A stretch of DNA of 11,003 bases from Chlorobiales bacterium. Lineage in GTDB: Bacteria > Bacteroidota > Chlorobiia > Chlorobiales > Chlorobiaceae. The notes beneath the pieces were generated by a model. It ran no database searches. It was given only the letters and a program-made list of their open reading frames with translations, and was not told where the DNA came from. The stretch lies in the NCBI GenBank assembly GCA_022360355.1, contig JAKSCY010000643.1, forward strand, positions 1 through 11,003, read 5' to 3'. A program made the translations under genes and the position numbers. Shown here in pieces: positions 7,757 through 11,003 of this stretch (within the stretch, counting starts at the first letter, position 1; each line of letters opens with the position of its first letter).

Positions 7757-8813
7757 GTTCCTCGATTTGATTTGCATTCTGCAAGCTCTCAAATGACTCC
7801 TGAATGGCGTAAAGCTTTGCAAGCTGCTCGATGATACGTGACGAAAGCCATTCGGCAAAAGAGGGAAAACCGTTGATACACCGGATATACTGCTTGTAAG
7901 AAAACGGTGACTTCTCCAGCAGGGTACGGGCTTCATACTCCGTTTCACTGTTGTCAGCAAAGAAACCATAGGGAAACATCACAACGCTGTCATACCCTTC
8001 ATCCTCAAACTCCTGAAACGCCTTTTGAACGGTTTCGGCAGTCCACTCGCCTCCTGTAGTATGATTCATGCAGCCCTGCTTGACATCATCGAAAACGTTG
8101 CGGGGGTCCTCCATAACCCGGAGTTTCATCATTTCAAAAAACTCACCGGTTTCGTTCAGACCAGTGAAAACCTTTGGCGGATTGCCTGCACGGTCACGAA
8201 CAAGCGTGCCGTGAATTACAAGGACAAGACCAATTTTTGACCCTCTACTGACATAGGTCTTGTCAACCTTCTGAAACAGGTAGTCGGCATAGATCCGGTG
8301 AAGATCGTCATCCTGCCAGAGCTTGTTCAGCACTCGGACCTTTTCAAACTTGTGATCGCTGTAAATGTCCCTTACAATCTGACAAGCCACGCCACAGGAA
8401 AAGGCCGATTCTACAGGGATCATCGGAACAACAACCACACCGTCATATTCAGCCCTGACCTCACTGAGAGTATCCTCGAGATAAGGAGGAACAAAGTAAT
8501 AGGAATCAAGAACATCGACGTCGACAGATGATAAAATCTCGCTGCTGCTCCTGCGGATAAGATTCGCAATCGACATGGTCTGCGTTCTGTTGGTATCAAC
8601 AAGCGACGACTCATAATTATGAAGCCGCCAGTCAATGTAGTGCCTGGTAGACCGATAATCCGCTATAAGGTAAATCAGAAGTATCGGCACCTTGACAATC
8701 TGGCGGGTTATTACCTTGACGATCCTCCTTGTACTCGGCCAGAGATTTCGCAACGTCAGTTTCTCAACCTCACCATAGGTAACTATAACAACTGCATATT
8801 TTTTTTTCTTCAC
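7743..8813 (-). CDS. Divergent ferrochelatase-family protein
   Basis: About 356 residues, the usual bacterial ferrochelatase length. Family features: an N-terminal strand (KKYAVVIVTYGE) where ferrochelatases have LLLNLGTP; VVVVPMIPVESAFSCGVACQ where they have PLYPQYS; LVLVIHGTLV, with His201 at the place of the metal-inserting histidine; and YGFFADNSETEYEA, with Asp287 and Glu290 resembling the conserved SDHLETL block. The N-terminal region at about 29-53 is basic and hydrophobic and could touch the membrane. It would insert Fe(II) into protoporphyrin IX or coproporphyrin III, but identity is low enough that another tetrapyrrole chelatase role is possible, so no symbol is given. A GTG start at 8813 is preferred: GTGA overlaps the upstream stop and GGTGG lies eight bases before it. 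Earlier GTGs at 8825/8828 are alternatives. Confidence 0.78.
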   Translation of the reverse strand: MKKKKYAVVIVTYGEVEKLTLRNLWPSTRRIVKVITRQIVKVPILLIYLIADYRSTRHYIDWRLHNYESSLVDTNRTQTMSIANLIRRSSSEILSSVDVDVLDSYYFVPPYLEDTLSEVRAEYDGVVVVPMIPVESAFSCGVACQIVRDIYSDHKFEKVRVLNKLWQDDDLHRIYADYLFQKVDKTYVSRGSKIGLVLVIHGTLVRDRAGNPPKVFTGLNETGEFFEMMKLRVMEDPRNVFDDVKQGCMNHTTGGEWTAETVQKAFQEFEDEGYDSVVMFPYGFFADNSETEYEARTLLEKSPFSYKQYIRCINGFPSFAEWLSSRIIEQLAKLYAIQESFESLQNANQIEEHAGI

Positions 8814-9397
8814 AACCCAATCCACCACTTTAGTTCAGCATACATGACCAGAAACCCGATCAGGCTGCCAACAAGAGTCTGCATGAATGTATGTGCCTTC
8901 AGATAGATTCTCGACCACATCAGTACCGGCACCAGAAACAGAAGCCAGAACGCAAAAGCTCCAAACTGCAGATACAACAGGGCTACAGAAGATGCCAGTG
9001 TCAGCAAATGGATGCTGATCTTCCACTGAAGGGTGATCAGAAGAATAAGCACCATATTTACAGCATTAAACAGCAAAATCCCGGTAAAAATTCTGGGGGC
9101 TTCGAGCTGCTGCATCAGCTCGTAACCCAGGAAGTTGACACCAACCATTACCAGTAGAGGCAGAAAGCGTTGTTCGCGGAATGTAATGTTGTAATCAGAT
9201 ACCTTTCCGATCTTTTTCAGCCCGTATATGAGCAGCATGGGAACAATGGTACTTGCAAGAAACAAAACCAGAAGATAATCCCAGCGCGCAGGATCATCCT
9301 TGAACCCAAAAGACACAATCAAAAAATATGCTGCAGGCGCCACAACGACAGGACTGATTACCCAGGATATCAGTGATGCGAAACGATGGAGCGGCAT
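8810..9397 (-). CDS. PAP2-like integral membrane protein, catalytic motifs degenerate
   Basis: A 195-residue polytopic protein with about six hydrophobic segments (about 8-30, 40-60, 78-95, 103-123, 130-158, 172-188). It resembles membrane type 2 phosphatidic acid phosphatases in layout: KVSDYNITFREQRFLP (65-80) lies where motif 1 (KX6RP) is found, KISIH (126-130) where PSGH is expected, and SRIYLKAHTFMQ (162-173) where SRX5HX3D is expected. His130, Ser162, Arg163 and His169 are kept, but the last Asp is Gln173 and PSG is absent, so phosphatase activity is doubtful. It may bind or flip a lipid, or be a non-enzymatic relative. First gene of the overlapping cluster; no good ribosome site is visible. 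Its stop overlaps the next start as GTGA. Confidence 0.72.
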   Translation of the reverse strand: MPLHRFASLISWVISPVVVAPAAYFLIVSFGFKDDPARWDYLLVLFLASTIVPMLLIYGLKKIGKVSDYNITFREQRFLPLLVMVGVNFLGYELMQQLEAPRIFTGILLFNAVNMVLILLITLQWKISIHLLTLASSVALLYLQFGAFAFWLLFLVPVLMWSRIYLKAHTFMQTLVGSLIGFLVMYAELKWWIGL

Positions 9398-9505
9398 GTA
9401 TAAGCAAGGAGCAAAAAAGAGGTTACAAGCAAAACAATAAAGCTATCACGGAAGATAGTTTTTATAAAAGAAAAAACCACGTATATTCTTTTTTTATTGT
9501 CGATT

Positions 9506-9587
9506 GCGAGAGTGGTGAAATTGGTATACACGCTAGTCTTAGGAACTAGTGCCGCAAGGCGTAAGGGTTCGAGTCCCTTCTCTCGCA
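9506..9587 (+). tRNA. tRNA-Leu (anticodon UAG)
   Basis: A full class II tRNA fold can be drawn. The acceptor GCGAGAG pairs perfectly with CTCTCGC (9580-9586), followed by discriminator A9587. The D-arm GTG/CAC encloses the AAATTGGTATA loop. The anticodon stem CTAGT/ACTAG holds the loop CTTAGGA with anticodon TAG, reading CUN codons. The long variable arm has GCC/GGC around GCAA, and the T-arm is AAGGG-TTCGAGT-CCCTT. The CCA end is not encoded. A TATATT at 9482-9487 could be the -10 box; no convincing -35 is seen. Confidence 0.97.
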
Positions 9588-9628
9588 CGCATAATAGTGG
9601 ATGCCTCGGTCAGGGTTGCTCCTCAAAA

Positions 9629-9771
9629 CGACACCGCTATAAATTGTCGTGAGCGGCCTGAGTTCGAGGCGATCAGCGCACAGAAACCGGAATGTACATA
9701 AGAGTACCTGAGGATTTCGAGCACTGATCAACGATGAAATCAGATCGCGCAACAAATTTATAGCGGTGTCG
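9629..9771. repeat. 143-bp imperfect foldback element between two tRNA-Leu genes
   Basis: The outer arms, 9629-9645 and 9755-9771, are a perfect 17-bp inverted repeat (CGACACCGCTATAAATT and its complement). Complementarity goes on symmetrically inwards: 9671-9679 pairs 8 of 9 with 9721-9729, GAAAC near 9682 partly pairs with GATTTC near 9713, and GTAC at 9694-9697 pairs with GTAC at 9704-9707 around a six-base loop. All centres fall near 9700. No reading frame of note lies inside. It could be a MITE- or REP-like mobile hairpin, or a structured RNA or processing signal, since it ends three bases before the mature 5' end of tRNA-Leu(CAA). No clear target-site duplication is seen. Confidence 0.8.
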
Positions 9772-9774
9772 AAT

Positions 9775-9859
9775 GCCAAAGTGGCGGAACTGGTAGACGC
9801 GCTGGACTCAAAATCCAGTGGGTGCATAACCCGTGTGGGTTCGAGTCCCACCTTTGGTA
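9775..9859 (+). tRNA. tRNA-Leu (anticodon CAA)
   Basis: Class II tRNA. The acceptor GCCAAAG (9775-9781) pairs with CTTTGGT (9852-9858), leaving a G1-U72 wobble at the end, then discriminator A9859. The D-arm is GCG...CGC, and the anticodon stem CTGGA/TCCAG holds CTCAAAA with anticodon CAA, reading UUG. The variable arm GGGT-GCATA-ACCC and the T-arm GTGGG-TTCGAGT-CCCAC follow. CCA is not encoded. The final G-U pair is unlike the G1-C72 that I expect for leucine tRNAs. It lies 29 bases before the HIT gene. Confidence 0.97.
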
Positions 9860-9888
9860 CAACTGTCTCGCAGCAAAATACGGCCAGC

Positions 9889-10410
9889 ATGGAAAAAATG
9901 TATTCGCCCTGGAGAGAGGTGTACATGGAGTCCTTCAAGGACGAGAAACACCCTTTCCATCCGGCAAAAGACATCTTTACCGACATCCCTCCTGAAGAAG
10001 ACGAGGAACGCTATGTGCTGCACCGTGCGGAAAAAAGCTTCATCATCATGAACCTTTTTCCTTACAACTGCGGGCATCTTATGGTTATCCCCTTCAAGCA
10101 GACCCCCGAGCTTTCCGAACTCGACGACACGACAAAGCTCGAAATCATGAAGCTTACCGATGTCTGCATGGAAGCGCTTCGAAAAACAATTCATCCGCAC
10201 GGGTTCAATTTCGGCGTCAACGTCGGAAAAGTTGCCGGAGGAAGCGTCGATTCACATATCCACTTTCACATTGTTCCACGCTGGGAAGGCGACACCAACT
10301 TCATGCCTGTTGTCGGGGAAACGAAAGTGCTGAGCAACGACATGCGCAGACTCTACAAGCAACTGCGGGAAACAATAAAAGAAATCATGCAGGAAAAAGC
10401 CGGGCAATAA
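9889..10410 (+). CDS. HIT-family hydrolase, Ap4A phosphorylase-like
   Basis: A 173-residue cytosolic protein of the histidine-triad family, of the Ap4A-phosphorylase/Ap4A-hydrolase type, acting on nucleoside phosphate anhydrides. The N-terminus MEKMYSPWREVYM is typical of this group. The nucleotide-binding core follows: FIIMNLFPYNCGHLMVIPF at 51-69, FNFGVNVGKVAGGSVDSH at 106-123, and the triad HIHFHIVPRW at 123-132, with His123, His125 (expected nucleophile) and His127. The C-terminal helix is charged. The start at 9889 is chosen from family N-termini; ATG 9898 is possible and the ribosome site is weak in either case. An upstream ATG at 9766 would translate the whole tRNA and is rejected. The natural substrate cannot be told from sequence. 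The methyltransferase gene begins six bases later. Confidence 0.92.
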   Translation: MEKMYSPWREVYMESFKDEKHPFHPAKDIFTDIPPEEDEERYVLHRAEKSFIIMNLFPYNCGHLMVIPFKQTPELSELDDTTKLEIMKLTDVCMEALRKTIHPHGFNFGVNVGKVAGGSVDSHIHFHIVPRWEGDTNFMPVVGETKVLSNDMRRLYKQLRETIKEIMQEKAGQ

Positions 10411-10416
10411 CCAATT

Positions 10417-11003
10417 ATGGAAAGGCCTGGAAGCCCTATAACCGGCAACACCTCTCCGCTGCCCTTCCTGAAGGTTTCAGACAGGCTGTCTCCGTCCGGC
10501 AGCACAGAATGGCAACTGGTTCGGGATCCGGAATCGGAGCTGATCTACCTTTCGCCCCGTCCTGATGAAACAGAGGTCACTGTTTATTATCCTGAACCAT
10601 CCTACGATCCCCATCTTTCGGTTAAAAGCGCCAAAACCTTGCGTGACAAGCTTTATCTTGCGCTCAGGAATCTCGCGCTCAACAGGAAGGTTTCACTGAT
10701 CGAAAAAAACGGCACGCCCCTTTCCTCCTGCTCAACAATCCTCGAGGTTGGCTGTTCTTCCGGTGAACTGCTTGAAACCCTTCGCCAAAGAAACGGCATA
10801 CCTCCTGAACACTGTCTTGGTTTCGAGAAAGACAACCGCTCTGCATCCCATGCAAGGAAAACTTTCAGCTTTGACGTCCAAACTGCTGACTTCCACGATA
10901 GCCCACACTCTGGAATGTTTGACCGCATAATCTTCTGGCACGCACTCGAACATATCCACCGGATCAACGAAACCCTGGACAAAGCCCGCCAAAGCCTTGG
11001 CAA
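10417..11003 (+). CDS. Class I SAM-dependent methyltransferase (N-terminal part)
   Basis: 195 codons are visible before the right edge cuts the gene. The N-terminal ~100 residues are unlike any domain I recognise but contain a DP-x-SELIYLSPRPDE stretch resembling leaders found before methyltransferase domains in sugar, lipid or quinone pathways. The Rossmann core starts at about 106: motif I is ILEVGCSSGELLETL (108-122); LGFEKDN (134-140) ends strand 2 with acidic Glu137, expected to bind the ribose of SAM; and FDRIIFWHALEHIHRINETL (168-187) is the strand 4 / post-motif region typical of Methyltransf_11/23 families. The substrate cannot be inferred. The gene lies six bases after the HIT stop, so they are probably cotranscribed; the ribosome site is weak. 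Confidence 0.85.
   Translation, partial: MERPGSPITGNTSPLPFLKVSDRLSPSGSTEWQLVRDPESELIYLSPRPDETEVTVYYPEPSYDPHLSVKSAKTLRDKLYLALRNLALNRKVSLIEKNGTPLSSCSTILEVGCSSGELLETLRQRNGIPPEHCLGFEKDNRSASHARKTFSFDVQTADFHDSPHSGMFDRIIFWHALEHIHRINETLDKARQSLG

Noticed and set aside
7757..7969. Longer start for the TPR protein
   Set aside because: The added residues come from an alternative frame of the ferrochelatase-like gene; 7756 has GAGGA upstream and fits the repeat boundaries.
9443..9463. CTATC/GATAG hairpin followed by TTTTT, terminator-like on the plus strand
   Set aside because: Only a five-base, AT-rich stem, and no plus-strand gene lies upstream to be terminated; likely chance in an AT-rich gap.
9398..9505. 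Promoters for the divergent PAP2-like gene and tRNA-Leu(UAG)
   Set aside because: Several A/T-rich -10-like hexamers (for example TATATT at 9482) exist but none has a convincing -35, so no separate feature is called.
9766..9888. Upstream extension of the HIT protein beginning MSNAKVAELVDALDSK
   Set aside because: This is the translation of tRNA-Leu(CAA) itself, a well-known false N-terminus; family homology begins at MEKMYSPW (9889).
9546..9986. Minus-strand frame of 146 codons with GLEPTRVMHPLDFESSAS
   Set aside because: It is the antisense reading of both tRNAs and the foldback, a common artefact, and it also covers the start of the HIT gene.
10653..11003. Minus-strand frame of 116 codons at the right edge
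   Set aside because: Antisense to the methyltransferase, whose motif I and HALEHI block are clear on the plus strand.
1..11003. CRISPR array, insertion sequence or transposase
   Set aside because: No regularly spaced repeats or transposase-like reading frame seen on either strand; the foldback at 9629 encodes no protein.

Overview
The window most likely comes from a green sulfur bacterium (Chlorobiota: Chlorobium, Prosthecochloris or a relative). This is inferred from the compact complex I operon, which runs A-B-C-D-H-I-J-K-L with separate C and D genes and no E/F/G genes between D and H, and from my memory of how these subunits look in that phylum. No database search was run. A close relative with the same reduced complex I cannot be excluded.

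Positions 1-6804, all on the minus strand, hold the operon for the membrane and connecting arms of a respiratory-type NADH dehydrogenase-like complex. It reads nuoA, nuoB, nuoC, nuoD, nuoH, nuoI, nuoJ, nuoK and the first 431 codons of nuoL, which runs off the left edge. nuoM and nuoN would be expected further left. Gaps are 0-50 bases and nuoD/nuoH overlap in ATGA, so one transcript is likely. A sigma-70-like promoter and a 9-bp inverted repeat lie just upstream of nuoA (6837-6899).

Positions 6928-9397, also minus strand, hold four overlapping genes read towards nuo: a PAP2-like membrane protein with degenerate catalytic motifs, a divergent ferrochelatase-family protein, a five-unit TPR protein and a 79-residue membrane protein of unknown function. 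The stop/start overlaps suggest translational coupling. I see no terminator between this cluster and nuoA, so read-through is possible.

Positions 9506-11003 are on the plus strand. They hold tRNA-Leu(UAG), a 143-bp foldback element with perfect 17-bp arms, tRNA-Leu(CAA) beginning three bases after that element, an HIT-family (Ap4A-phosphorylase-like) hydrolase gene and the start of a class I SAM-dependent methyltransferase cut by the right edge. The 108 bases between the two divergent blocks (9398-9505) hold no gene and only weak promoter-like sequence.

Most of the window is conserved core metabolism. The parts that deserve a second look are the foldback element between the tRNAs, the overlapping four-gene cluster next to complex I, the lysine/proline-rich tail on NuoI and the operator-like repeat at the nuo promoter. 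I did not find a clear new defence or mobile system.
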